From assembly GCA_003963455.1 (NCBI GenBank), contig RXJA01000093.1:1-64000 (forward strand): a DNA stretch of 64,000 nt. The letters run 5' to 3'. Below the pieces are notes generated by a model that was not told the origin of the DNA, searched no databases, and saw only the letters and a program-made list of their open reading frames with translations. This stretch comes from Hyphomicrobiales bacterium. GTDB taxonomy: Bacteria > Pseudomonadota > Alphaproteobacteria > Rhizobiales > Rhizobiaceae. Position 1 is the first letter of the stretch. The number at the start of each line of letters is the position of its first letter. The position numbers and the translations under genes are program-made. Below, in pieces: positions 24,718 through 33,608 of the stretch.

Positions 24718-25760
24718 TTACTCAAATTCGTAGAGCCATCGGGCCGTATCCACTGAAAGCTGGATTTCCTCACTTCCGCAAATCCATGTTTCCGCTACTG
24801 CTGCTTTCCGCAACCGCGCTGGCGGGCTGTGCCATCAAAAAGCCGCCGCAGATCTCATACGACGATCCGCAGCGAGCTGTGTTCGCGCCCGCGCCGCCGG
24901 CGCCGGTCCAGGTCGTTGAAGTTCCCCGACCTCTGCCCCTGCCGGACCAGTTGAAGCCAGTCGCAGAAAAACGCCGGACGCCGGAGCCGACCGAACCGAC
25001 CGCCCGGGTCAACCAAGCCAACGCCGCTGCTCGCATGCAGCCGGTTCGCGATGGATTCATCAATTCAATGCAGGTCTACCCGTTCACAGAGGGCGCCCTC
25101 TATCAGGTCTATGCCGCGGTTGGACAAATCACCGACGTCGCCCTCCAGCCCGGCGAGCAACTTGTTGGCTCCGGCCCCGTTGCCGCCGGCGACACGGTGC
25201 GCTGGGTTATCGGCGACACCGAAAGCGGATCGGGCGCAACGCGCCAGATCCACATCCTCGTCAAGCCGACCCGTGCGGACCTGACGACGAACCTTGTCAT
25301 CAACACCGACCGCCGCACCTATCACATGGAGCTGCGTTCGACCGAGAAAACCTACATGGCTTCAGTGTCCTGGCAGTACCCACAGGACCAACTCATCGCC
25401 CTTCGACGCCAGAACGCCCTGGTTGAGGCCGCCAAACCCGTCGCCACCGGCGTCGACCTCGCGTCGATCAACTTCCGCTATTCCATAGAAGGAGACCGCG
25501 CGCCGTGGCGGCCGCTGCGCGCCTTTGACGATGGCCGCCAGGTCTTTATCGAATTCCCGCGCGGCATCGGCCAGGGCGAAATGCCGCCGTTGTTCATCGT
25601 TGGCCCCGAAGGCGACACCTCCGAGCTCGTGAACTACCGCGTCCGAGGCAATCACATGATCGTCGACCGGATGTTCGCCGCAGCCGAACTGCGCTTCGGC
25701 AGCGGCCGCAAGCAACAGCGCGTCCGGATCGTCCGCACTGACGGGAGGCCCGCGTCATGA
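24714..25760 (+). CDS. trbG: TrbG, VirB9-like outer core protein
   Basis: 348 residues if ATG 24714 (ATGA overlap with trbF) is used. ATG 24786 would place the signal peptide MFPLLLLSATALAGC at the true N-terminus. LAGC is a lipobox, so the protein may be lipid-anchored. The VirB9/CagX domain follows (YQVYAAVGQITDVALQPGE, MELRSTEKTYMASVSWQYP). It forms the outer-membrane ring with TrbI. The inner start fits the signal sequence better. Confidence 0.92.
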   Translation: MITQIRRAIGPYPLKAGFPHFRKSMFPLLLLSATALAGCAIKKPPQISYDDPQRAVFAPAPPAPVQVVEVPRPLPLPDQLKPVAEKRRTPEPTEPTARVNQANAAARMQPVRDGFINSMQVYPFTEGALYQVYAAVGQITDVALQPGEQLVGSGPVAAGDTVRWVIGDTESGSGATRQIHILVKPTRADLTTNLVINTDRRTYHMELRSTEKTYMASVSWQYPQDQLIALRRQNALVEAAKPVATGVDLASINFRYSIEGDRAPWRPLRAFDDGRQVFIEFPRGIGQGEMPPLFIVGPEGDTSELVNYRVRGNHMIVDRMFAAAELRFGSGRKQQRVRIVRTDGRPAS

Positions 25761-26959
25761 GCGAGGACCGGGAAGAGGAAGAACAGGCGCGGGCCGCAGG
25801 CGGAGCGCCTGGTCTCGCGCCCATGCGTCTGCGTGCCGAGACGCCTCGCGTCACCCGCCTGTCGCGGCGTGTGCTGGCCGGGCTGGGCCTGGTCGCCAGT
25901 CTCGGCATCGGCGGCGCCTTCGTCTATGCCCTCCAGTCCCGCCATGGCGGCGCTGGGGGCGAGGAACTCTTTTCGACAGAGAACCGGACCACGGCCGATG
26001 GGCTCGCCGGATTGCCACGAGATTATTCCGGCCTGTCGCGGCCCATTGTTCCACAATTGGGTCCACCGCTTCCAGGAGATCTGGGGCGTCCGATACTGAG
26101 CGCCCAGAACGGCGGTCAGCCTGTTACAGGCGTCAGCAGCGAGGAACAGCGCCGGCTCCAGGAAATCGATGCCGCGCGGACCAGCCGGCTTTTCGCAGGC
26201 ACCGAGGCGCGGTCCGCACCGGCCACGCCGGTGCCCGCACCTGGGGAAACGCAGACAGCCGGGTCGGCGACGCTCGCCAGCCTTGGCCTCGCGCCGGAGC
26301 CGGCGACGCCGACGGCGCAGGAACGGCAGTCCGCCTTCCTCAACGCTGCCGTCGATCGCCGCACGGTCAGCCCGGATCGGGTTGCGGCGCGAGCCTCACC
26401 TTACATTCTGCAGGCCGGGTCGATCATCTCGGCGGCCCTCATCACCGGCATTCGATCCGATCTGCCCGGCCAGATCACGGCCCAGGTGACCGAGAACGTC
26501 TATGACAGTCCGACCGGACGCATCCTCATCGTCCCACAGGGCGCACGGCTGGTCGGTCAATACGATAGCGGCGTCGGCTTCGGCCAGCGTCGCGTGCTGC
26601 TGGTCTGGAACCGCATCGTCATGCCGAACGGCCGGTCCATCGTGCTGGAGCGGCAACCCGGCGCCGATGCGGAGGGCTATGCCGGTCTTGAGGACGGCGT
26701 CGATTATCACTGGCGCGAGTTGTTCAAAGCGGCCGCGCTCTCGACACTGCTCAGCATCGGCGCCGAGACCGGATCATCGAGTGATGAAAGCGATATCGTT
26801 CGCGCGCTACGTCAAGGGGCCTCCAACAATATAAGCCAGATCGGCCAGCAGATCGTTGGTCGCCAACTCGACATCGCCCCTACCCTCACCATACGGCCGG
26901 GCTTTCCCGTTCGCGTGATCGTCACCCACGATCTCGTCCTCGAACCCTATGGAGGGTGA
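25757..26959 (+). CDS. trbI: TrbI, VirB10-like core protein
   Basis: The 400-residue protein has a basic cytoplasmic N-terminus, one membrane helix (LAGLGLVASLGIGGAFVYAL), a proline-rich periplasmic linker and a C-terminal VirB10 beta-barrel domain (IQAGSIISAALITGIRSDLP-like, LLVWNRIVMPNG). It spans the envelope and senses ATP energy from the motors. It overlaps trbG by 4 bp. Confidence 0.94.
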   Translation: MSEDREEEEQARAAGGAPGLAPMRLRAETPRVTRLSRRVLAGLGLVASLGIGGAFVYALQSRHGGAGGEELFSTENRTTADGLAGLPRDYSGLSRPIVPQLGPPLPGDLGRPILSAQNGGQPVTGVSSEEQRRLQEIDAARTSRLFAGTEARSAPATPVPAPGETQTAGSATLASLGLAPEPATPTAQERQSAFLNAAVDRRTVSPDRVAARASPYILQAGSIISAALITGIRSDLPGQITAQVTENVYDSPTGRILIVPQGARLVGQYDSGVGFGQRRVLLVWNRIVMPNGRSIVLERQPGADAEGYAGLEDGVDYHWRELFKAAALSTLLSIGAETGSSSDESDIVRALRQGASNNISQIGQQIVGRQLDIAPTLTIRPGFPVRVIVTHDLVLEPYGG

Positions 26960-26962
26960 TCC

Positions 26963-27187
26963 ATGGCCAAACTGAAACTTGGAGCTATTGCCGACGACAA
27001 GCCGGTCAAGATGTCAATCGAACTTCCGGCAGCTGTTCATCGGGATCTCCTCGCCTACGCCGAGGTTCTCGGCAGGGAGACTGGCCGGCCCGTTGGCGAA
27101 CCGGTTAGGCTAATCGCCCCGATGATCGAGCGCTTCATGGCTACGGATCGGGCTTTCGCAAAGGCTCGGCGGAACCGGAAACCCTAG
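26963..27187 (+). CDS. DUF2274 protein at the end of the trb operon
   Basis: The 74-residue protein (MAKLKLGAIADDKPVKMSIE, then LPAAVHRDLLAYAEVLGRE) matches DUF2274, a regular last gene of trb operons in alphaproteobacterial ICEs. A ribbon-helix-helix-like start suggests DNA or RNA binding, but its role is unknown. It follows trbI by 3 bp and converges with lysR, overlapping its 3' end by 47 bp. Confidence 0.88.
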   Translation: MAKLKLGAIADDKPVKMSIELPAAVHRDLLAYAEVLGRETGRPVGEPVRLIAPMIERFMATDRAFAKARRNRKP

Positions 27188-28088
27188 GTGACAGCGAGGG
27201 ATAGCGCTCTTCCAAAAGCGCGAGGAAGTGCGCCAGTGCCGGGTTGTCGTTGCTGCTCTGCCAATAGGCGGCGTAGCTGATTCGGCTCGGGCCAGTGCCG
27301 TCCTGCACATCGCGATAGATGACCCCTGAGCAACTGGCGCCGATGCCAGCTTCGCATGTGAGGCTGACTCCGAAACCCGCGCCCACCAGGCTCTTTATGC
27401 TTTCGCGGCTGACGTCCTGGCTGACAATTTTGGGCTGGACGCCGGGAGAAGCCAGTTTCGCCAGCAAGATGTCCCCGAGTTCCGGTCCGGGATCGCGCTG
27501 GCTCAGCAGGAAAGTTTCGCCTCTGAGGTCGGTCCAATAGACGATCTCGTTCGCTGCCAGTGGATGGCTCTCCGGGAGCGCGACCATGATGCGTTCGCCC
27601 CACAAGGCCATTGCTCCCCCGGTGCGAACGGCCGGCTCGCCGGTGACGATGGCAACGTCTAGCGTGCCATGCTCCAGACCTGCGAAAAGACTCGCTCGCG
27701 CTCCCTCGACCGTACGGATTTCCACTTGCGGAAACCGTCGAGCATACTCCATCAGGCTCGCGCGCAAGTTCCCCGCCGACAGCGATGTGAAAAAGCCGAT
27801 GGCCAGCCGGCCGGCCTCCCCTCGGCCTGCGGCCTTGGCCGACGCCATCATGTGGTCCAGACCATCGACCAGATGCCGAGAAGTGCGCAGGATTTCGGTG
27901 CCCGCAGCTGTCAGCCGCACGCCACTGCTCGACCGTTCAAACACCGCGACTCCGAGACGATCCTCCATTTGGCGAATGCGGCGGCTGAGCGACGACTGCT
28001 TGACACCAAGCGCGTCGGCCGCACGACGGAAGCTGCCGTAGTGTGCGGCGGCGACAGCGTAACGCAGATGGCGCAGTTCGATGGCCAT
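27141..28088 (-). CDS. LysR-family transcriptional regulator
   Basis: The 315-residue protein has an N-terminal winged HTH (SFRRAADALGVKQSSLSRRI, RQMEDRLGVAVFERS) and a LysR-type co-inducer-binding domain. It is transcribed leftward, 22 bp after the traI stop, so it may be part of a traI-lysR unit. The 3' end overlaps the DUF2274 gene on the opposite strand. LysR genes at this spot are common in related elements; the target and ligand are unknown. Confidence 0.9.
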   Translation of the reverse strand: MAIELRHLRYAVAAAHYGSFRRAADALGVKQSSLSRRIRQMEDRLGVAVFERSSSGVRLTAAGTEILRTSRHLVDGLDHMMASAKAAGRGEAGRLAIGFFTSLSAGNLRASLMEYARRFPQVEIRTVEGARASLFAGLEHGTLDVAIVTGEPAVRTGGAMALWGERIMVALPESHPLAANEIVYWTDLRGETFLLSQRDPGPELGDILLAKLASPGVQPKIVSQDVSRESIKSLVGAGFGVSLTCEAGIGASCSGVIYRDVQDGTGPSRISYAAYWQSSNDNPALAHFLALLEERYPSLSPRVSGSAEPLRKPDP

Positions 28089-28110
28089 TGTTGACTAGGA
28101 GTAGCCGTGA

Positions 28111-28749
28111 TCACGCCGCCGCTAAGTGAGTGAAGCGAGTGCCCAGCACGGGCCCCTGGAGTTGCCCCATTTCACGGACGTTCATCAGCGCGGATTCAGA
28201 GATCGGCAAATGACCGCCCAACGCCTTTGTGTCGCCAATCTGCATTGGTGGAGCAAAGCGCTCCAAAGGCCATCCGGCGCGCCTCAAGATACGCTCGAAT
28301 CGAACGTCCGTCACGGTGACCACCGCCTCCTGATCCTTAGACAGGCCCCATTCGAGAATCCCCGCAAGGAGACTGAATGTCGCGTCACGAAGCCCAGTTG
28401 CGGTTACGCTGTCGCCCGCGCTTGTATCCACGCAGAAGCGCGAGCTTTCGAACATCTTGTCGCTTCGCGGAGAGGGATTCGATCCAAGTAGCGCAGGGAA
28501 GGTGTTCGCCAGCATCGTTGGCCCAGTCGTCGGCAGCAGCCTCGCACAGCCGGCCACCGAGCCGCTGTCATCGACACAAATGATGTATGTCGGCTTGAGC
28601 GCGTCGTAAGCGTCGATCTCCATGTCGCCCGAAACAGAGACATCCCAGTTCAGGCGATCCCGAAAAACGCGATAGCGCAATCGATGCATATCCGCGATTA
28701 GATCAGCAAGCTCAGTGTAGTCCGATTGGGTAACTGGAATTGCGTGCAT
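28111..28749 (-). CDS. traI: TraI, LuxI-type acyl-homoserine lactone synthase
   Basis: The 212-residue autoinducer synthase keeps the family's invariant residues: R..F..R..W in LRYRVFRDRLNWDV, the D-x2-D pair in IDAYD, R in GCARLLPT and the E-x-S-R block FESSRFCVD. It makes an acyl-homoserine lactone for TraR, so that transfer depends on donor density. AAGGAG lies 9 nt before the ATG. A lux-box-like CTG-N10-CAG palindrome is centred about 65 bp upstream, implying positive feedback by TraR. Confidence 0.92.
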   Translation of the reverse strand: MHAIPVTQSDYTELADLIADMHRLRYRVFRDRLNWDVSVSGDMEIDAYDALKPTYIICVDDSGSVAGCARLLPTTGPTMLANTFPALLGSNPSPRSDKMFESSRFCVDTSAGDSVTATGLRDATFSLLAGILEWGLSKDQEAVVTVTDVRFERILRRAGWPLERFAPPMQIGDTKALGGHLPISESALMNVREMGQLQGPVLGTRFTHLAAA

Positions 28750-28806
28750 GGCAGCAGGCTCCTTTGTTTGCAGAATACAAAGAGCACGGCGAGCCGAGCC
28801 GCGTAG

Positions 28807-28822
28807 CTGTAGAGTTTTACAG
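28807..28822. promoter_or_regulatory. Lux-box-like site upstream of traI
   Basis: CTGTAGAGTTTTACAG is an imperfect palindrome with the CTG-N10-CAG layout typical of LuxR-family binding sites. It lies 58-73 bp upstream of the traI ATG, a good position for activation. TraR from 28974-29696 is the expected binder. Confidence 0.55.
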
Positions 28823-28973
28823 GGTGAGTAGGCGAGGATGCGCTAGCGTAGAATTGGCGACGGCGACCGCTGCTACGAAAATAGTTGTCGCTGCATTTTT
28901 TGGAGATGGCGATCGAGCAAATCGGCGCGACTGCGTCCGCGACGGCCTGATGGAGGCGAGTCGATCCGCTCTG

Positions 28974-29696
28974 TCAGGACAAGATGAGGCCGCGATGCGC
29001 GGCCTCGGCGACGGCTTGCGTCACCGTGGCCGCGCTCAGCTTCGACCGGGCGTTCTCAAGATGGAAGACCACGGTTCGTGTGGTGATGCCGAGAATTTTC
29101 GCGGTCTCGGGCATCTTCTTGCCGCGCGCCGCCCAGAAAAGACACTGCCGCTCTCGTTGGGTGAGCGGAGCACCGGCGAGCCGAGCCATCCCTAGTTGGA
29201 GTTTCGCATAGACGTGCGCATGATAGTAAAGCCCGGCAAGTTGCACGAGATCAATCATTTCCGCTGGAAGGCCGTCGAGACCTGCGTCCATGCCGCCCGC
29301 GAGTGTGAAGGCTGCGAACCGGCGAAACCCTCCAAGTATCGGAACGGTCACGCCACGGTAGATCCCGAATTTTCCTGCTTCGGCGAAGAAGCGCTGTTGC
29401 GACGCTGATGACAGTCGCAGTGTCCGGCGATCCCACTGGAACAACCGTTTCGATGATCTAGCGAACCCAATGACGGGGTCGATTTCCTCGTAGTGTTGCT
29501 CGATATATTCCCGCGCCCATGAACTGGGATATGACGAAAGCACTTTGAGCACTGGTTCCGAGAACCCGAGATAAGCAAACCATCGGAAATTTAGGTGGGC
29601 CGCAAGACGGTCAGCCGCTCTCTTGAGGCCGACTTCATCATAGGCGGTTTCCAGCGTGTCTACGAAATCACCAAACGCCGCATCGAGAAGGGTCAT
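28974..29696 (-). CDS. traR: TraR, LuxR-type quorum-sensing activator
   Basis: 240 residues from ATG 29696, which has AGGA 7 nt upstream; a longer frame from 29747 lacks a ribosome-binding site. The autoinducer-binding domain has SSYPSSWAREYIEQHYEEID, then PV and FQWDRR. The C-terminal GerE HTH has LTQRERQCLFWAARGKKMPE and TTRTVVFHLENARSKL. It should bind the TraI signal and activate traI and the excision genes, with QseM-like antiactivation. A 12-nt sequence matching the catabolic LacI operator core lies upstream at 29732-29743. Confidence 0.92.
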   Translation of the reverse strand: MTLLDAAFGDFVDTLETAYDEVGLKRAADRLAAHLNFRWFAYLGFSEPVLKVLSSYPSSWAREYIEQHYEEIDPVIGFARSSKRLFQWDRRTLRLSSASQQRFFAEAGKFGIYRGVTVPILGGFRRFAAFTLAGGMDAGLDGLPAEMIDLVQLAGLYYHAHVYAKLQLGMARLAGAPLTQRERQCLFWAARGKKMPETAKILGITTRTVVFHLENARSKLSAATVTQAVAEAAHRGLILS

Positions 29697-29730
29697 TGTG
29701 CGATCCTGCCAGCGATCAGTCACTACGCCA

Positions 29731-29744
29731 AGAAATCGTTTTCT
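29731..29744. promoter_or_regulatory. LacI-operator-like core upstream of traR
   Basis: AGAAATCGTTTTCT contains the same 12-nt core (GAAATCGTTTTC) as the three operator sites in the catabolic island. It ends 35 bp upstream of the preferred traR ATG. The outer bases do not match the strong operators, so binding may be weaker. Confidence 0.35.
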
Positions 29745-29747
29745 CAT

Positions 29748-30018
29748 TTGATGTTCGTAGGGTGATTGCCATCTGGCAAATCAAGGCGAAAACCTGAATA
29801 GACTTGGTGGACGGCGCGCGATGCCGACTCGAAACTCGAAGGCTTCCCTTCCTCTTAGCCGCTGATGATGCATCGGGCAGTCAAATTGCCAAATGCAATA
29901 TGGCTAGCGAAACGCCCACAAGAAAGGAGGGCACCCCAGTGACCATTGGGTCCCGCGACTTGAAAATGGGCATGTGACCCAGTTGGCGAGGACTTGGCAC
30001 TCGGCCGGGGCACGGGCA
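29748..30018. other. Intergenic region between traR and the catabolic island
   Basis: In these 271 bases I see no gene. They should hold the traR promoter on the minus strand and mark the start of cargo. AAAGGAGGGCA at about 29922-29932 is a ribosome-binding-site-like stretch on the plus strand without a following convincing frame. Confidence 0.4.
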
Positions 30019-30705
30019 CTACCAAGGCATATCGTTTCCCAAATTGTCGAGATAGCGGCCATTGTCGGCTGGACCGGCGAGATCGATCACCTTCTTTACG
30101 TTGGCTGCACTATCGCCGGGGAGCAATGGTGCGTCGGCACCGCCCATTGTAGTGCGCATCCAACCTGGATGGATCATGAGCACGCAAATCCCGTCGGAGG
30201 ACCAATTGCGGGCAATGCCGCGCATGACGCTATTAACGGCGGCCTTGGACGAGCAGTAGTCGTAAGCCGTTCCGGGGTGGTTCGAAATGGAGCCCCAATC
30301 GCTCGAAATGGTCACCAGCTTGCCGTTGCCCGACCGCGCCAGACTCTCGCGCAATGCGAAGGAGACACGGGCGGCTCCCAGCGTATTGACTTGGAGGGTG
30401 GTCTCCCAGTCGGCGAAGGAGACACGTTCCGGCATCGACCATTTGCGGAAGTGGACACCCGCATTGTTGATGACGACGTCGGCGGATTTGTTATAAAACC
30501 GATCAGCGAGCGCAGCCACCGAGCCTTCCTTCGTGACGTCGAGCGGCACCACCAGGACATTCTTGTGTTCCGCTGACAACGCTCTCATGTCCGACGTATC
30601 GGGCTTCAGGCAGCCTGCGACGACCTCGTGGCCGCCAACGGCATAGGCTCGCGCCAATTCGAGGCCAAGGCCCTGCTCCGCGCCGGTAATGACAATGATA
30701 GACAT
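30019..30705 (-). CDS. Short-chain dehydrogenase/reductase
   Basis: 228 residues from ATG 30705. The NAD(P)-binding motif is ITGAEQGLGLELA, NNAG follows at the usual distance, and the catalytic Tyr/Lys pair is in YDYCSSKAAV. It is a classical SDR with unknown substrate. It is the last gene of a 15-gene minus-strand run and follows the Gfo/Idh gene by 14 bp. An upstream extension of the frame would overlap that gene and is not supported. Confidence 0.88.
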   Translation of the reverse strand: MSIIVITGAEQGLGLELARAYAVGGHEVVAGCLKPDTSDMRALSAEHKNVLVVPLDVTKEGSVAALADRFYNKSADVVINNAGVHFRKWSMPERVSFADWETTLQVNTLGAARVSFALRESLARSGNGKLVTISSDWGSISNHPGTAYDYCSSKAAVNSVMRGIARNWSSDGICVLMIHPGWMRTTMGGADAPLLPGDSAANVKKVIDLAGPADNGRYLDNLGNDMPW

Positions 30706-30719
30706 GGCCTCTCGCCTCG

Positions 30720-31691
30720 TTAATTCTGAACGGCCGCCTTTGCGTAGACGGCATCGATTGTGGTCATGTTGCCTATCGGATCCGCGCCTTCGGTCGGGAG
30801 GTGGGTGCCGTCTTTGAGCGCGGCGACGATCGCCGCAAGCTGGTAGTCGAACGTCGTTCCACCCCCGATCGTGTACTGGCGGAAGCCGCCGTCGATCCTT
30901 TCCAGGATTGAGTGGCCGAGGTGCGGCAGAAGGCTGTTCTCCGCAACAAGTGTACCGCGTTCCCCCTCGATCTTGAAAAGCGCATGATAATGCCAGCCCG
31001 GCGTCATTAGGCACTCGATACGGGCTTCAACCCCCGACGGAAATATGAGCGTAGCGCGCATTTCCTCATCGTAGCCGTCGGGCTCGAACATCGCGCTTGC
31101 TTCAACCACCTCCGGCTCCTCGCCAAGCAAAGACCGGCACCAATGTACCGGATAGCATCCGAGGTCCATCAGAGCGCCCCCACCCATCGAAGTGATCCTG
31201 CGAAACTCGCCCGGCTGGCGTGGGATGGTGTGATTGAAGATGCCCCAAAGCGTGGTCACCTTTCCGATCTGCCCCGAGCGCACCCGGTCGAGAAGGTGCA
31301 GAAAGACCGGATGATAGCGGTCGTGGAAAGCTTCGATGATGCGCCGCCCCGTGCGCGCGGCTGCCTCATTCATCCGCCGCGCCTCCGCCGCGTTCATAGC
31401 GAATGGCTTTTCGCAAAGGACGTCCTTGCCTGCCTCCAGCGCCTTTATCGACCACTCCGCATGAAGATGTGGTGGAAGCGGATTGTAGACGAGATCGATC
31501 GATGGATTAGCTATCACCTCCTCGTAGTGCTCATGGGCGCCGGCGATCCCGTAGCGCTCAGCGAATGCCCGCGCGGCACTACTGCGACGAGCGGCGATCG
31601 CCATTACACTCACGTCATCCCGACGCGCCACCGGTTCCATCAATGCCATCGGTACGATGCGCGAAGCTCCGAGCACGCCAATCTTCAACAT
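30720..31691 (-). CDS. Gfo/Idh/MocA family oxidoreductase
   Basis: The 323-residue protein has an N-terminal Rossmann fold (MLKIGVLGASRIVPMAL) and the EKP motif in LCEKPFAMNAAEARRM. Its C-terminal domain is the usual Gfo/Idh beta-sheet domain. Family members oxidise or epimerise sugars, polyols and inositols using a tightly held nicotinamide cofactor. This fits the ribose-type transporters in the island. The substrate is not predictable. Confidence 0.9.
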   Translation of the reverse strand: MLKIGVLGASRIVPMALMEPVARRDDVSVMAIAARRSSAARAFAERYGIAGAHEHYEEVIANPSIDLVYNPLPPHLHAEWSIKALEAGKDVLCEKPFAMNAAEARRMNEAAARTGRRIIEAFHDRYHPVFLHLLDRVRSGQIGKVTTLWGIFNHTIPRQPGEFRRITSMGGGALMDLGCYPVHWCRSLLGEEPEVVEASAMFEPDGYDEEMRATLIFPSGVEARIECLMTPGWHYHALFKIEGERGTLVAENSLLPHLGHSILERIDGGFRQYTIGGGTTFDYQLAAIVAALKDGTHLPTEGADPIGNMTTIDAVYAKAAVQN

Positions 31692-31723
31692 GTTCCCTCT
31701 CCTCCTTCCTCATAGCCGAACCT

Positions 31724-31764
31724 ACGGACGTGGAAGTCCGTCCAAGGCGGGAGCACCGCCTTGG
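31724..31764 (-). terminator. Tandem hairpins between aldehyde dehydrogenase and Gfo/Idh genes
   Basis: ACGGAC (31724-31729) pairs with GTCCGT (31736-31741). CCAAGGCGG (31742-31750) pairs with CCGCCTTGG (31756-31764). There is no T tract in either direction, so they may set transcript processing or partial termination within the long operon. Confidence 0.45.
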
Positions 31765-31802
31765 CACCACCACCTTAGTGAAGACTTAGCCGTCTGGACC
31801 GA

Positions 31803-33302
31803 CTAGCCTACCCATGGTTCTCGCCGGCCGATCGCGATGTGGATTGACTTGATTTCCGTATACTCTTCGACTCCGTAGACGCCGGTTTCGCGGCCCGTGC
31901 CGGACTGCTTGAACCCGCCGATCGGCATTTCCGGGCCACCCGTGATCGTGGTGTTCACCCAGGTCCGCCCGGCCTGCACGCTCCGGATCACCTGCAGCGC
32001 CTTGTCGATGTTAGACGTCCAGACGCTGGCTGCCAGGCCGTAATCGTTGTCGTTGGCGAGTTCGACCGCCTCTTCGAGCGAGTCGAATGGAATCGACGAC
32101 AGGACCGGACCAAATATCTCCTCGCGGGCCACCGCCATTGTGTTCGAAACGCCTGATAGGAGTGTCGGATGAATGAATCGCCCGGCTTTGGTGCCGATGG
32201 CCTTACCGCCGCAGGCGATCCTGGCGCCTTCCTCCTCGCCCTTCTTTATGTAGCCGAGAATTTTTTCATTGTGCGCCGGCGATACGATCGCGCCAAGCTG
32301 CGTGCGCGGATCAAGGGGGTCACCGATCCTGACCTTCGCGAACTTCTCGACGACCAACCGCTCGAACTTCTCCGCGATCGACCGCTCGACCAGCAGCCGG
32401 CTGCCGCTGACGCAGCACTGGCCGGCGTTGAAGCAGACCCCAAAGACTACGCCATCTGCGGCTTCGTCCAAGTTGGCATCTGCGAATACGATCTGCGGGC
32501 TTTTGCCACCGAGTTCCAGCCCCACCTTTTTGAAGTTTGACGACGAGGCCAACAACACATTTCGACCCGTGACTGTCGACCCGGTAAAGGAGATCATGTC
32601 GATATCCATGTGGGCGGCCATGGCCTGACCTACCTCTGGCCCGGTGCCAGTCACGACGTTAAATACACCGTCCGGCAAGCCCGCCTTGGTCAGGATCTCC
32701 GCCATGATAAGTGCCGATGCGGACGTCAGTTCGCTGGGCTTGGCGACTATGGTGCAACCGGCCGCCAGCATGAAGGGAATTCGCTCGGCCAGAATGAAGA
32801 AAGGGAAGTTCCAGGGGATGATGAGCCCCACCACGCCGATCGGCTCGCGTGTGACCAACCCCAGCATCTTGTCGCCGAGATTGTTGAAGGTGTCGCCATG
32901 CAGCGAGCGTGCCGTGCCGGCGCAGTATTCGTAAATGCTAGCCGCTCCGTCGACCTCGTTGCGCGCCTGCGAGATTGCTTTGCCTGTCTCCAGGGTTTCC
33001 CAATAAGCGATCTCCTCGGCGCGTTCTCGGATGCCTGCGGCCGCCTTGAGCAGAACATCAGCCCGTCCCGTACCCGATAAGCCGGACCAACGCCGGTCCT
33101 TGAACGCCCGCCGTGCGACCCGCACCGCATCATCAAGATCATCCTTCGTGCACAGCGTGATACGAGTCACCGGGATGTCATGGCCGGGGCTCACCCGCTC
33201 CATGTGTTTGCGCAACCCACGCTCGATCCAGCGCCCGCCAACGTAGAATCCGAATTCCCGGGGCGAATCCGGCAGAGATAGACTGGGGCTTATTGTATCC
33301 AT
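31803..33302 (-). CDS. Aldehyde dehydrogenase
   Basis: The 499-residue NAD(P)-dependent ALDH has the catalytic Glu in VGLELGGKSP, catalytic Cys in NAGQCCVSGSR, and cofactor motif IIPWNFPFF. It converts an aldehyde to an acid. In this island it would act after the GMC alcohol oxidases/dehydrogenases and before CoA activation. It is 25 bp from the next upstream gene. Confidence 0.93.
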   Translation of the reverse strand: MDTISPSLSLPDSPREFGFYVGGRWIERGLRKHMERVSPGHDIPVTRITLCTKDDLDDAVRVARRAFKDRRWSGLSGTGRADVLLKAAAGIRERAEEIAYWETLETGKAISQARNEVDGAASIYEYCAGTARSLHGDTFNNLGDKMLGLVTREPIGVVGLIIPWNFPFFILAERIPFMLAAGCTIVAKPSELTSASALIMAEILTKAGLPDGVFNVVTGTGPEVGQAMAAHMDIDMISFTGSTVTGRNVLLASSSNFKKVGLELGGKSPQIVFADANLDEAADGVVFGVCFNAGQCCVSGSRLLVERSIAEKFERLVVEKFAKVRIGDPLDPRTQLGAIVSPAHNEKILGYIKKGEEEGARIACGGKAIGTKAGRFIHPTLLSGVSNTMAVAREEIFGPVLSSIPFDSLEEAVELANDNDYGLAASVWTSNIDKALQVIRSVQAGRTWVNTTITGGPEMPIGGFKQSGTGRETGVYGVEEYTEIKSIHIAIGRREPWVG

Positions 33303-33327
33303 GTTAGTCGCTTCCTGATGGTCGTTT

Positions 33328-33606
33328 CTAGAGGAACCCTGCGTAGGGCTTCAGGGGAATGATCTGAAATTCGATCATATTCGCTTTGGCGAAGGGCAGC
33401 GTGGCGAGCATATTGCGCGCTTCGGCCTCGTCCTTCGCCTCAACGATCTGGCAGGCACCGGCGACATCTGCCCGGTGCCAGATCTGGCGGGTGAAGTCCT
33501 TGCCGTAGAGGACGCGCGCTTGCGTGCCCTCATCCCCGACAAGAGCCTGAAAATCTTCGTCGGAAAAATGCTCGGTGCGGCGGGAGGAAATGACCAGAAA
33601 CTGCAT
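33328..33606 (-). CDS. Small YciI/muconolactone-isomerase-like protein
   Basis: The 92-residue single-domain protein begins MQFLVISSRRTEHFSDEDF, has GACQIVEAKDEAEARNMLAT, and ends in MIEFQIIPLKPYAGFL. The pattern is that of ferredoxin-fold dimeric proteins of the YciI and muconolactone isomerase type. The stop of the upstream GMC gene is 2 bp away, so they are co-translated. It may be a small isomerase or lactone enzyme; this is not proven. Confidence 0.6.
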   Translation of the reverse strand: MQFLVISSRRTEHFSDEDFQALVGDEGTQARVLYGKDFTRQIWHRADVAGACQIVEAKDEAEARNMLATLPFAKANMIEFQIIPLKPYAGFL

Positions 33607-33608
33607 GA

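Noticed and set aside
28740-29195. 151-codon plus-strand frame
   Set aside because: It covers the traI promoter region and the antisense of traR and has no domain.
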